From contig JACPRC010000217.1 in assembly GCA_016190175.1 (NCBI GenBank), forward strand, positions 1 to 32,501: a stretch of 32,501 nucleotides of DNA. The letters run 5' to 3'. Each line of letters opens with the position of its first letter. The stretch's first letter is position 1. The position numbers and the translations under genes are program-made. Below are positions 1 to 7,430 of the stretch, in pieces. The notes beneath the pieces are model-generated. The model worked only from the letters and a program-made list of their open reading frames with translations, was not told the DNA's origin and did no database searches. Source of the DNA: Planctomycetota bacterium. Lineage in GTDB: Bacteria; Planctomycetota; MHYJ01; JACPRB01.

Positions 1-129
1 GTGCGAAGAACGGAATCGGCAGGACGCTCAGCCGGACTTCAGGAACCGGGCGGAAACGCCTACGCTCGCCCCGCCACGCGGAGATGGCCGATGTGCGAAG
101 AATCCCTATTCGTCAGAGCTGCGGGCGGG

Positions 130-828
130 TCAGCGCGGCAGTTCGCCCGGCACGGGTCGGTCCCGGATCCCGAGGTGCTCCTCGATCCTCTGCTCGACGA
201 AGAGCGCCTGCTCGGCCTGTTCCAGCTTCTCCAGGATCGGGACCACGGCGCCCGTGACGTTCACGGCGTTTACCGAATAGCGGAGGTAAGGCCCGTGTTT
301 CCCGCTGTGCCGGTGTTCCCTGCAGAAGAACTGCCGCAAATCCCCCGCGCGGAGGACCTTGCCGCCGGTCCAGGGAAGGGGCTCGTGAACGATCCGGAGG
401 AGTCCCCGCGAGACCTCGAGCCGCGTCCGATTGAGAAGCCCCGCGGCCGTGAAGTACGCCAGCCCGACCCCGACCGCCACATGGGCGATCGGAAAGACGA
501 ACATGATCCAGGGAGCGCCGTGGGCGATGCCCATGGAATACCAGAACACCAGGAACGCGCACCACGCAATGGTGAACGGGACGAGGAAGACATGGACGGG
601 GGAGAACCACCGCCGCGAGATCAGGAGGCGCGAGGAATCCGACTCCATCCGGAAGCCCGCCGGGAGGGGCACCGGGTTCCGTTCCGGCGGCGGTTCCTTC
701 GGCTTCCCGTCGGCCCGAAACGCGAAGACCGCGTTGCACTCCCGGCACTTGGCGGTGCCGCTCGGAAGATCGACGTCGGTCGCGGGGATCACCGTCGCGC
801 AGGAGGGGCAGCGCAGTTCGAGGTTCAT
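130..828 (-). CDS. Zinc-ribbon membrane protein, unknown function
   Basis: A 232-residue protein with an N-terminal zinc ribbon: CPSC near residues 8-11 and CREC near 28-31, spaced like the MJ0042-type ribbons of membrane and regulatory proteins. Two hydrophobic helices follow at about residues 77-98 and 107-132, then a soluble C-terminal half of about 100 residues that I do not recognise. The ribbon probably binds one zinc in the cytoplasm. The ATG overlaps the TGA of the upstream gene by four bases (ATGA), so the two are probably translationally coupled. The partner upstream also begins with a zinc ribbon, so the pair may form one membrane complex; this is inference. The reading frame is certain; the function is unknown. 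Confidence 0.8.
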   Translation of the reverse strand: MNLELRCPSCATVIPATDVDLPSGTAKCRECNAVFAFRADGKPKEPPPERNPVPLPAGFRMESDSSRLLISRRWFSPVHVFLVPFTIAWCAFLVFWYSMGIAHGAPWIMFVFPIAHVAVGVGLAYFTAAGLLNRTRLEVSRGLLRIVHEPLPWTGGKVLRAGDLRQFFCREHRHSGKHGPYLRYSVNAVNVTGAVVPILEKLEQAEQALFVEQRIEEHLGIRDRPVPGELPR

Positions 829-1346
829 CGCGCCGGCTCACCGGTCCCCTGGCACCTCTCGCATCCGTACCCGCCCGACCCGCCGCAGGTGCGGCACGGC
901 GTGCGCGCCGTCCCCGCGCAGTCGGAGCAGTTCGTCTCCTCGTTCCCCGGCTGGTGGATGACCTTGCCCGTGCCCTTGCACTCCCCCTTGCACGGGAACA
1001 TCTTCGCGCCCCGGCAGTCGCGGCAGGTCTGGGTCCCCTTCCCCGCGCACGCGGTGCACTTCGGCCGCGCCGCCTCCTGGCGCTTCGCGAGAAAATGGCG
1101 CACCCCGAACCAGCCCGCGAGGCCGAGGACCACCACGACGACCGTGACGAGGAAGATGCGGGGACCCACGCTCCGTTCCGCCGGCTCGCCGACGGGGCGG
1201 GCGGCCTTGCGGCCGGGAGGCAGGGCGATCCCCACCTCGGGGACGACGATCTCCTTCCAGCACGCGGGGCAGCGCATCTTCGTGCTCTTGATCGAGTCCT
1301 CCGCCTCGAGCTCCTCGCGGCACTCGGGACAGTAGAAGTAGATCAT
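825..1346 (-). CDS. Membrane protein with N-terminal zinc ribbon and DnaJ-type CxxCxG repeats
   Basis: A 173-residue protein. It starts at the ATG at 1346, giving MIYFYCPEC; an upstream in-frame start would add a 33-residue tail with no support. An N-terminal zinc ribbon (CPEC, CPAC) is followed by one membrane helix at about residues 62-80. The C-terminal half is a run of CxxC(x)G(x)G units (CTACAGKG, CRDCRG, CKGECKG, CSDCAG, CRTCGG, CERCQG) like the zinc-binding cysteine-rich region of DnaJ. No J domain is present. DnaJ-type zinc centres bind unfolded protein or act in thiol chemistry, so a role in membrane protein quality control is possible but unproven. The gene overlaps the next by ATGA. 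A leaderless-type promoter lies directly upstream. Confidence 0.8.
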   Translation of the reverse strand: MIYFYCPECREELEAEDSIKSTKMRCPACWKEIVVPEVGIALPPGRKAARPVGEPAERSVGPRIFLVTVVVVVLGLAGWFGVRHFLAKRQEAARPKCTACAGKGTQTCRDCRGAKMFPCKGECKGTGKVIHQPGNEETNCSDCAGTARTPCRTCGGSGGYGCERCQGTGEPAR

Positions 1347-1352
1347 GGCCCG

Positions 1353-1381
1353 ATTGTGATGGCCCGCGTGCGGGCGATCAA
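1353..1381 (-). promoter_or_regulatory. Candidate leaderless promoter for the 825-1346 gene
   Basis: On the minus strand TTGATC (1381-1376), a 17-base spacer and CACAAT (1358-1353) stand six bases before the ATG at 1346. Transcription would begin at or next to the start codon, and there is no Shine-Dalgarno sequence. The spacer contains the palindrome GCCCGC-A-CGCGGGC, a possible operator. Both hexamers match the consensus at four of six positions. Confidence 0.5.
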
Positions 1382-1391
1382 ACAAAAACGG

Positions 1392-1420
1392 TTGCGGCCC
1401 GCGGAGGCCGATGCTATACT
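1392..1420 (+). promoter_or_regulatory. Candidate sigma-70-type promoter of rpsP
   Basis: TTGCGG (1392-1397), a 17-base spacer and TATACT (1415-1420) lie upstream of rpsP. The leader of about 20 bases carries a strong Shine-Dalgarno, AAGGAGG (1432-1438), nine bases before the ATG. The -35 is weak; the -10 matches five of six positions. Confidence 0.6.
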
Positions 1421-1447
1421 CCGCCCCCCTGAAGGAGGATCGCATCC

Positions 1448-1702
1448 ATGGCGGTTCGCATTCGACTCACGCGGGTCGGCCGCAAGCACATCGCGAAGTG
1501 GAGGATCGCCGTCTACGACGGGCGTACGCGCCGCGACGGCCGGTACCTCGAGAACCTCGGCACCTACGATCCGCATGAGAAGCCCGAGGAGAAGGTCAAG
1601 CTCGACGTCGAGCGCTACAGGCACTGGCTGGGCCACGGCGCCCTCCCCACGGAGGCGCTCGAGCGCATCCTGAAGCACACCGGCGCGCTTGCCCCTAAAT
1701 GA
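1448..1702 (+). CDS. rpsP: 30S ribosomal protein S16
   Basis: This 84-residue protein has the S16 signature throughout: MAVRIRLTRVGRKH, then the basic stretch AKWRIAVYDGRTRRDGRYLENLGTYDP, and the usual length for the family. It binds 16S rRNA during 30S assembly. Translation starts at an ATG with a very good Shine-Dalgarno. The stop codon overlaps the mtnA start (ATGA), so mtnA is probably translationally coupled. In many bacteria rpsP is followed by rimM, trmD and rplS; here none of them follows. Confidence 0.98.
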   Translation: MAVRIRLTRVGRKHIAKWRIAVYDGRTRRDGRYLENLGTYDPHEKPEEKVKLDVERYRHWLGHGALPTEALERILKHTGALAPK

Positions 1703-2601
1703 ACATCCGTCCCGTCCTCTGGGACGGCGGCGCCCTCCGCATCCTCGACCAGACCCTGCTCCCCTCGCGGGAGCGGTACGTCCGTTGCGCGACTCCCGCG
1801 CGCATCGCGGAGGCGATCCGCTCCCTGCGCGTCCGCGGCGCCCCGCTCATCGGGGTCGCCGCCGCCTACGGCATGGCGCTCGCGCGCGACTTGGACGCCT
1901 CCGCAAGGCTCCTGATCGCCGCCCGGCCCACGGCGGTCAACCTCGCGTGGGCCGTGGAGCGCGTCCGCCGCGCCCGCGACGTCCTCGCCGAGGCGCGGCG
2001 GATCCACCGCGAGGAGATCGCCCGGTGCGAGGCGATCGGCCGGCACGGCGCGCGGCTCGGCGCGAAGCGCATCCTCACGATCTGCAACACCGGCACGCTG
2101 GCGACCGGCGGGATAGGCACCGCCTTCGCCGTCTGCCTCCGCTCGCGCGCGAAGGTGTGGGCCTGCGAGACGCGCCCGCTCTGCCAGGGCGCGCGCCTGA
2201 CGATGTGGGAGGCGGAGAAGAACGGCCTCGACGCGACGCTCGTCGTCGACGGCGCGGCCGCGGCCGCGATGCGCGCGAAGCGGATCGACCTCGTCGTCGT
2301 CGGCGCGGACCGCATCGCGGCGAACGGCGACACCGCCAACAAGATCGGCACGCTCGGTCTCGCGGTCCTGGCGCGCGACTTCCGGATCCCCTTCTACGTC
2401 GCGGCCCCCTCCTCCACGTTCGATTCCTCGAAACGGACCGGCACGGAGATCCCCATCGAGGAGCGCTCGCCCGCCGAGGTCTCGACGCGCTTCCCCGCGT
2501 GGAACCCCGCGTTCGACGTGACGCCGGCGAAGTACATCACCGGGTTCATCACGGAACGCGGCATCTTCCAGCCGCGGGATCTGCGCCGCCTCAGGACGTG
2601 A
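1699..2601 (+). CDS. mtnA: S-methyl-5-thioribose-1-phosphate isomerase
   Basis: This 300-residue enzyme of the eIF2B-alpha/MtnA family converts methylthioribose-1-phosphate to methylthioribulose-1-phosphate in methionine salvage. Visible motifs are RGAPLIGVAAAYG (about 47-58), the cysteine loop ICNTGTLATGG (Cys129) and VVGADRIAANGDTANKIGT (Asp204). Cys129 and Asp204 correspond to the catalytic Cys/Asp pair of characterised MtnA enzymes. FYVAAPSSTFD near 232-242 and the C-terminal PAKYITGFITERG are also typical. It is somewhat shorter than the usual 340-370 residues, with a compact N-terminal part. The start overlaps the rpsP stop by ATGA. The last 11 bases overlap the convergent PilT-like gene. 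No other methionine-salvage gene is in the window. Confidence 0.95.
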   Translation: MNIRPVLWDGGALRILDQTLLPSRERYVRCATPARIAEAIRSLRVRGAPLIGVAAAYGMALARDLDASARLLIAARPTAVNLAWAVERVRRARDVLAEARRIHREEIARCEAIGRHGARLGAKRILTICNTGTLATGGIGTAFAVCLRSRAKVWACETRPLCQGARLTMWEAEKNGLDATLVVDGAAAAAMRAKRIDLVVVGADRIAANGDTANKIGTLGLAVLARDFRIPFYVAAPSSTFDSSKRTGTEIPIEERSPAEVSTRFPAWNPAFDVTPAKYITGFITERGIFQPRDLRRLRT

Positions 2602-3634
2602 ACCTCTCCGGGCTCCGCGCGTGGGTCACGGCCACGTCGTACGTGATGACCGCCTTCTGGTAGAGGTCCAGCAGGCTGTGGTCCAGCGTCATCATCCCGT
2701 CCTTGCGGCTCGTCTCCACCACGCCGTAGAGCAGTTGGATGTTCTTCTCGCGGATGATGTTCCTCACGGCGCCGTTGGCGACCATGATCTCGCAGGCGAG
2801 GACCCGGCCCTTGCGGTCGGCCCGCGGGAGGAGCACCTGAGTGACGACCGCCTGCAGCGAATTGGCGAGTTGGAGGATGATCTGTTCCTGCTGCCCCTCC
2901 GGGAAGACCGCCGTGATCCTCTCCACCGTCTGCGTCGTGTTGGGCGTGTGGAGCGTCGCGAGGACGAGGTGTCCCGTCTCCGCCGCCGTGAGCGCCGTCC
3001 GGATCGCGTCCAGCTCCCGCATCTCGCCCACCACGATGACGTCGGGGTTCTGCCGCAGCACGTGCACGAGCGCGCGCGGGAACGAGTGCGTGTCGGTGTA
3101 GACCTCCTGCTGCACGACGATCGATTTCTGCGGCCGGTGGACGTACTCCACCGGGTCCTCGATCATGACGATCTTGCACCGGCGCTCGCGGTTGATGAGA
3201 TCCACCATGTAGTTGAGCGTCGTCGTCTTCCCGCTCCCCGTGGGACCCGCGATGAGGACGAGCCCGTTCGGCTTGCGCGCGAGCTCGTCGACGATCGGCG
3301 GAAGTCCGAGGGACGCCCGGTCCGGGATCAGCAGCGTGCAGAGTCGCGCGGCCATTTCCAGGTTGCCCGCGTGGTAGTAGAGCGCGACCCGCACGCGGCC
3401 GGCCTCGCCGTCGAAGACCGACAGGCACAGTTCCCGCTCGGCCTCCAGGTGCCGCCTCTGATCCTCGTTGAGGATCTCCTCGATCATCCGCCGCAGCGCC
3501 GCGGCCTCGATCGGCGCCGCGTTCGCCATGAGGATCTCCCCGTTGATGCGGACCGCGGGCGGGAGGCCCGCGACGAGATGGACGTCGGAGGCCTGCTTCG
3601 CCCGCGCGGCGCGCAGGATCTCCATCAGCTTCAT
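2591..3634 (-). CDS. pilT: PilT-like type IV pilus retraction ATPase
   Basis: A 347-residue secretion-type ATPase of the PilT/GspE family. The start at 3634 gives MKLMEILRAARAKQASDVHLVAG, the normal PilT N-terminus (ASDxHL). Motifs: Walker A GPTGSGKTT (130-138), Asp box IEDPVE (158-163), Walker B DVIVVGE (198-204) and His box TGHLVLATLHT (220-230). PilT hexamers power pilus retraction from the cytoplasmic face of the inner membrane. No pilin or other assembly gene is nearby; its neighbours are a TPR protein and a zinc-ribbon membrane protein. The start overlaps the upstream TPR stop by ATGA, and the stop overlaps mtnA tail to tail. The family is certain; the cellular role in this context is inferred. 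Confidence 0.93.
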   Translation of the reverse strand: MKLMEILRAARAKQASDVHLVAGLPPAVRINGEILMANAAPIEAAALRRMIEEILNEDQRRHLEAERELCLSVFDGEAGRVRVALYYHAGNLEMAARLCTLLIPDRASLGLPPIVDELARKPNGLVLIAGPTGSGKTTTLNYMVDLINRERRCKIVMIEDPVEYVHRPQKSIVVQQEVYTDTHSFPRALVHVLRQNPDVIVVGEMRELDAIRTALTAAETGHLVLATLHTPNTTQTVERITAVFPEGQQEQIILQLANSLQAVVTQVLLPRADRKGRVLACEIMVANGAVRNIIREKNIQLLYGVVETSRKDGMMTLDHSLLDLYQKAVITYDVAVTHARSPERFTS

Positions 3635-4407
3635 CGGAACATCCCCCGGACGCGGTCCCAGAACCTCCGGAACGCCCCGCGATCGTGGAGCCGTTCCAGC
3701 GCGGCCCGGGAGAGCGCGAACCCCGGGTCGAGCGTGAGCGCCTGCTCGAAGGATGCTTCCGCGGCGGCGGCCGATCCGAGCCCCGCCTGGCACTCCCCCT
3801 GCTCGTGCCAGAGGAACGGCTGTCCCGCTTCGCGCCGGATCGCCTTCTGCACCCACGCGAGGGCGCGCGCGTACAGGCCGTAGTGCCGGCAGACGCGACC
3901 GACGCGCAGGTGCATGAACCAGTCCTGCCGCGACTCGGCCGCCGCCTTCTCGAAACAGTATTCGCTGTTTCCCCCGCCGCCCGCCGCGAGCGCCTCCCCG
4001 CGCGCCAGCCAGACCTGCGGCGTCGTCCCCTTCTGCGCGAGCGCCGCGTCCGAGAACTCGATGGCGCGCTTCGCGTCGCCCAGGCGCGCCCACGCGACCG
4101 CCTTGACGGAGAGGAGGTCCGGATGGTCGCGATGAATCTCGAGCGCCTTGTCGGCCCACAGGCGAGCCTCCTCGCACTCCCCGAGTTCGACCAGCATCTG
4201 CACCTGCCCGACCCACGCGGCCGCGACGTTCGCGTTGAACTCGAGCGCGCGCGAATAATGGCGCAGCGCCCGCTCGAAGCGGGCGGAGCGATGGTCCTCA
4301 TCGGCGAGCCGGAGATAGAGCCGCTCGTCGCGCGGCTCCTCGCGCGGCACCTCGTCCTCGCGGAGAGGCTCGTTCCCGCCGAACTCCAGGTTGGAGAAGC
4401 GGCCCAT
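3631..4407 (-). CDS. TPR-repeat protein in the PilT operon
   Basis: A 258-residue soluble protein starting MGRFSNLEFGG. Helical repeats of TPR type run from about residue 30 to 240; clear units are RFERALRHYSRALEFNANVAAAW, EEARLWADKALEIHRDHPDLL, KRAIEFSDAALAQKGTTPQVW and AEASFEQALTLDPGFAL. No signal peptide or membrane segment is present. Such proteins usually act as scaffolds. The stop codon of the upstream gene and this ATG share one base (TGATG), and the next gene, PilT, overlaps by ATGA, so all three are probably coupled. A scaffold for the PilT-like ATPase or the upstream membrane protein is a reasonable guess. Confidence 0.85.
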   Translation of the reverse strand: MGRFSNLEFGGNEPLREDEVPREEPRDERLYLRLADEDHRSARFERALRHYSRALEFNANVAAAWVGQVQMLVELGECEEARLWADKALEIHRDHPDLLSVKAVAWARLGDAKRAIEFSDAALAQKGTTPQVWLARGEALAAGGGGNSEYCFEKAAAESRQDWFMHLRVGRVCRHYGLYARALAWVQKAIRREAGQPFLWHEQGECQAGLGSAAAAEASFEQALTLDPGFALSRAALERLHDRGAFRRFWDRVRGMFR

Positions 4408-5030
4408 CAGGCGTCCCTCCGCGAACGGAGCCTGCGGCTCAACCACAGGGAGACGCCGACCGACACGATGAAGAGGATCGCGAGGAATGCGAACTGGCCT
4501 AGTCCCGGCGTCGAGACTCCGCCGAAGGTCCGGCCCGCCGCCACCGCCTCCGGGCGCACGAACCGGTTCGCGAGCCAGGAGAGGACGGGCTGGTACAGCA
4601 CCAACAGACCGCACAGGATCGCGCCCATCGCGAGCACCCGATGGTGGAGCTCGGGCGAGCGTCCCCACGGCGTCAGGTCGAAGATGCTGAAGGCGTGCGC
4701 GGAGACCGCGAGGCCGAAGCAGATGCGCCCCACGAGCTGCGTGAAGAGCAGCACGCTCAGCGTCGCGAGGACGGCGACGAGGCCGAAGAAGAAGAGGCCC
4801 CGGCGGCGGTTGCCCGACAGGAAATGCCCGAGCCCGGGGACGAGCGCCGCCGCGTAGACCAGCCACGTCCTCGCGCGCGGAGACAGGGGCCGCGGTTCGC
4901 GCGGAAGCGCGGGCCCTCCCGACCGCGGCGGCACGACGTCGACGAACCGGTCCTCCTCGAAGAAATACCGGCATCGGCGGCAGACACGGTCGTCGATCGC
5001 GCGCGCCATCCCGCACTTCGGGCAGTTCAT
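4407..5030 (-). CDS. Zinc-ribbon multi-pass membrane protein
   Basis: A 207-residue protein with an N-terminal ribbon, CPKC (3-6) and CRRC (17-20), then a proline/arginine-rich linker and about four hydrophobic segments: WLVYAAALVPGLGHFLSG, GLFFFGLVAVLATLSVLLF, VLAMGAILCGLLVLYQPVL and FAFLAILFIVSVGVSLWL. The motif PGLGHFLSGNRRRGLFFF resembles the small membrane proteins with a (G/P)GxGxFYxG helical hairpin (TM2-like). The ATG lies inside the upstream gene's stop (ATGA overlap). It sits between the DUF2997 gene and the TPR-PilT pair, so it may be the membrane anchor of that group. The molecular function is unknown. Confidence 0.82.
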   Translation of the reverse strand: MNCPKCGMARAIDDRVCRRCRYFFEEDRFVDVVPPRSGGPALPREPRPLSPRARTWLVYAAALVPGLGHFLSGNRRRGLFFFGLVAVLATLSVLLFTQLVGRICFGLAVSAHAFSIFDLTPWGRSPELHHRVLAMGAILCGLLVLYQPVLSWLANRFVRPEAVAAGRTFGGVSTPGLGQFAFLAILFIVSVGVSLWLSRRLRSRRDA

Positions 5031-5242
5031 CCGCGCCTCTGCTTCTGCCGCGCCGGCGGCCGGATCTCCACCTTCGAGTCGGGCTCGTAGAACTCCGCGG
5101 TCAGCTCCCGGTTCTCGATCTTCCCGACGATCTCCTCCATGAGACGCGCGTACTCGAGGCAGCTCTTCCCTTTTGCGCCCGACGTGCGCACGCGGACCCT
5201 GCCGTCCTTGCCGATCTCGATCTCCAGCTCGTGCGATTCCAT
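5027..5242 (-). CDS. DUF2997 family small protein
   Basis: A 71-residue protein with the DUF2997 pattern: an N-terminal beta strand (LEIEIGKDGRVRVRTSGAKG) followed by the conserved KSCLEYARLMEEIVGKI helix. The cysteine and the following acidic helix match the family. DUF2997 genes commonly occur beside DUF1257 (Ycf35) and Ycf46-type AAA ATPases in cyanobacteria and other phyla, as here. The role is unknown. A good Shine-Dalgarno (GGAGG) precedes the ATG, and the stop overlaps the next gene by ATGA. A heptamer inverted array separates it from the upstream Ycf35-like gene. Confidence 0.85.
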   Translation of the reverse strand: MESHELEIEIGKDGRVRVRTSGAKGKSCLEYARLMEEIVGKIENRELTAEFYEPDSKVEIRPPARQKQRRG

Positions 5243-5313
5243 CGTCCTACCTCCATGGGGAGCCTCGTGTCTCCCCCGGCAGCACTCCGAGCGAGGGCGC
5301 CCGAGGTCGCCGC

Positions 5314-5395
5314 GAATCGAGAATCCCGAATCAGGAATCCCGTTGCCGCACAGGGCTCTCGATTCTCGATTCTGGATTCTTGATTCTCGATTCCT
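5314..5395. repeat. Inverted heptamer array (GAATCnn x4, core, GATTCnn x5)
   Basis: Four heptamers of form GAATCnn (5314-5341) and five of form GATTCnn (5361-5395) stand in exact seven-base register around a 19-base core. The two arrays are complementary, so the transcript can form a long slipped hairpin with several registers. It lies in the 158-bp gap between the Ycf35-like and DUF2997 genes, inside what is otherwise a tightly overlapping operon. Confidence 0.85.
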
Positions 5396-5400
5396 CCGAC

Positions 5401-5853
5401 CTACTCTTGGACGCGCCGCACGCGGAGGCGGATCGCGCCGTCCGGCGCCTTCTCCTCGGCGAGCGTCGTGAATCCGTTCCGCCCGAGTTCCTGCGATAGA
5501 CGGCGATAGACGTACTGCTGGATCACCGCACCCGACAGATCCTCGCCGATCTCACGGAGCCGGTCCTTCGCGAGATCGCCCTCCACGCAGGTCCGGAAGC
5601 GGCCGCGCGCGTCGCGCGAGAAGACGACCCGCACGCCCTCGCGCTCGACGACGATCCTCTCGTCCGGCGACATCGACTCCGCGACGACCTCCGCATTCTC
5701 CATCGCCAGCTCGACCACGTTCTTTCGCACCTTCTTCTTCGGCTCCTCTTTGACGCGCTTGAAGCCGGCCGCGGCCGCGGCGGCCATGACGGCGGAGACC
5801 ATCACCGGCCACGCGGCCACGACGACCGGCGCCAGGACGATGACGGCGCTCAT
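5401..5853 (-). CDS. DUF1257 / Ycf35-like protein with N-terminal hydrophobic segment
   Basis: A 150-residue protein starting at the ATG at 5853 (ATGA overlap with the AAA ATPase stop). Residues 1-30 form a hydrophobic segment, MSAVIVLAPVVVAAWPVMVSAVMAAAAAAG, not typical of Ycf35. The C-terminal half resembles DUF1257: a beta-rich part (REGVRVVFSRDARGRFRTCVEGDL), the KDRLREIGEDLSGAVIQQYVYRRLSQEL helix, and a final RLRVRRV strand. DUF1257 proteins accompany Ycf46 AAA ATPases. The membrane helix suggests that this version is anchored. The assignment rests on motif resemblance plus its position between Ycf46-like and DUF2997 genes; a remote alternative fold cannot be ruled out. Confidence 0.72.
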   Translation of the reverse strand: MSAVIVLAPVVVAAWPVMVSAVMAAAAAAGFKRVKEEPKKKVRKNVVELAMENAEVVAESMSPDERIVVEREGVRVVFSRDARGRFRTCVEGDLAKDRLREIGEDLSGAVIQQYVYRRLSQELGRNGFTTLAEEKAPDGAIRLRVRRVQE

Positions 5854-7412
5854 AGCTCGATCCTCCGCTTCGGCTCCGCGACCGGGGATTCCCGCGGCGT
5901 CGCCAGGCGCGCCCGCCCCTCGGCCCACGACCGGAGCCGGGTCAGCTCGCTCTCCATCGTCTTCGACAGCGGCACCGTCTCGCGAAGCGCCTTCTCCACG
6001 TGGGCGGTCGCCAGAGGCTTGTCCTCGGAAAAAGCGTCGTACAGGGCCGAGACGACCGCTTCCTCGATCTCCGCTCCGCTGAAGCCCGTCGCCTGGCGGG
6101 ACAGCGCGTCGAGATCGAACCCCGCCGGATCGCGGTCCCGCAAAGCGAGATGGATCCGGAAGATCTCGCGGCGTTCCGCGTCGTTCGGCAGGTCGACGAA
6201 GAAGATCTCGTCGAACCGGCCCTTGCGGAGCAGTTCGGGCGGCAGCTCCGCGATGTCGTTCGCCGTCGCGATGACGAAGACGGTCGAGCTTTTCTCCGAG
6301 AGCCACGTCAGGAACGTCCCGAAGACGCGCGCGGTCGTCCCCGAATCGGTGCTGCCCGAGGAGCGCGAGCCCGCCATCGCCTTCTCGATCTCGTCGATCC
6401 AGAGCACGACCGGCGCTATCGACTCCGCCACCTGGATCGCGCGGCGCATGTTCTCCTCGGACGATCCCACGAGGCTCCCGAACATCCGGCCGACGTCGAG
6501 CCGCAGGAGCGGCATCTGCCAGAGTCCCGAGACCGCCTTCGCGCAAAGGCTCTTCCCGCATCCCTGCACGCCCAGCAGGAAGACCCCCTTCGGCGGCGGC
6601 AGCCCGAAGTCCCGCGCCTTGTCCGAGAATGCGAGGGCGCGCTTGCGCAGCCACTCCTTGAGCGACTCCATGCCTCCCACGTCCTCGAAGCGCACCTGGG
6701 TTTCGTAATAGTCGAGCAGCCCGCTCTTCCGGATGATCTGCCGCTTCTCGGAAAAGACGGCCTGGACGTCGTTATCGGAGAGCCTCCCGTCGTTGACCAG
6801 GATCTTGGCGAAGACGTTCTCGGCCTCGGAGAGCGTGAGGCCGAGCGCCGCCTTGAGCAGGCGCTCGCGCGCGTCGGGCGCGATCTCGATCTTGATCTTC
6901 GGCTGGTCGGACACCTCCTTGACGATGCGGTCGAGGAGCGCCGAGAAGTCGCGGACCTCCGGCAGCGGGAAGTCGACGACCGTGACTTCCTTCTCCAGTT
7001 CCTGCGGGAGTTCGAGCGTGGGCGACACGAGCACGACGGTCTTGTAGCTGTTCTTGAGCTGGACGGCGATCTCCTTCAGCCGCCGGATGACCGCGAAGTT
7101 GTTCCGGGTAAGGAACGGATGGAGGTCCTTGAAGAGATAGATCGCCGGATCGACCTGGTCGATGACGTGGTCGAGCGCCGCCAGCGGGTCCTTCGTCGCG
7201 GAGACGCGCGTGCGCTGCGACTGCACGTTCGTCCCGGCCGGGACGATGCCCGTGCTGAACGACCATTCGAAGACGCGCTTGTTGCGCTTCTTCGCGACCT
7301 CCAGGAGCCAGTCCTGGACGCGCTGCTCCTCCCACGAGACGACGTAGAGGATCGGATAGCGCGCGCGGATGAGGACCTCGATCTCGTCGAGGGTTCGCCG
7401 CGTGTTCTTCAC
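5850..7412 (-). CDS. Ycf46-like AAA ATPase
   Basis: A AAA ATPase of about 520 residues. An N-terminal domain (TLDEIEVLIRARYPILYVVSWEEQRVQDWL) of the kind seen in Ycf46 comes first; the AAA module occupies roughly residues 230-490. Walker A is GVQGCGKSL (about 281-289), Walker B VVLWIDEIEKA (about 335-345), sensor 1 VIATAND and the arginine-finger region LLRKGRFDEIF. The family is known from plastids and cyanobacteria, where it has been linked to carbon utilisation; its biochemical substrate is unclear. I chose the GTG at 7412, preceded by GGAGG 11 bases upstream; the GTG at 7430, directly after the upstream stop, has no such site. The next gene overlaps by ATGA. Confidence 0.9.
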   Translation of the reverse strand: MKNTRRTLDEIEVLIRARYPILYVVSWEEQRVQDWLLEVAKKRNKRVFEWSFSTGIVPAGTNVQSQRTRVSATKDPLAALDHVIDQVDPAIYLFKDLHPFLTRNNFAVIRRLKEIAVQLKNSYKTVVLVSPTLELPQELEKEVTVVDFPLPEVRDFSALLDRIVKEVSDQPKIKIEIAPDARERLLKAALGLTLSEAENVFAKILVNDGRLSDNDVQAVFSEKRQIIRKSGLLDYYETQVRFEDVGGMESLKEWLRKRALAFSDKARDFGLPPPKGVFLLGVQGCGKSLCAKAVSGLWQMPLLRLDVGRMFGSLVGSSEENMRRAIQVAESIAPVVLWIDEIEKAMAGSRSSGSTDSGTTARVFGTFLTWLSEKSSTVFVIATANDIAELPPELLRKGRFDEIFFVDLPNDAERREIFRIHLALRDRDPAGFDLDALSRQATGFSGAEIEEAVVSALYDAFSEDKPLATAHVEKALRETVPLSKTMESELTRLRSWAEGRARLATPRESPVAEPKRRIEL

Positions 7413-7430
7413 GGAAGCTCGTTCCTCCAC

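Noticed and set aside
1-1335. Long plus-strand open frame of 444 codons
   Set aside because: It is antisense to two zinc-ribbon genes with clear motifs; its product is low-complexity and Arg/Pro-rich, as expected of a G+C-rich shadow frame. Bases 1-129 show nothing I can support.
5314-5395. CRISPR array
   Set aside because: Seven-base units with no spacers of CRISPR length and no cas gene in the window.
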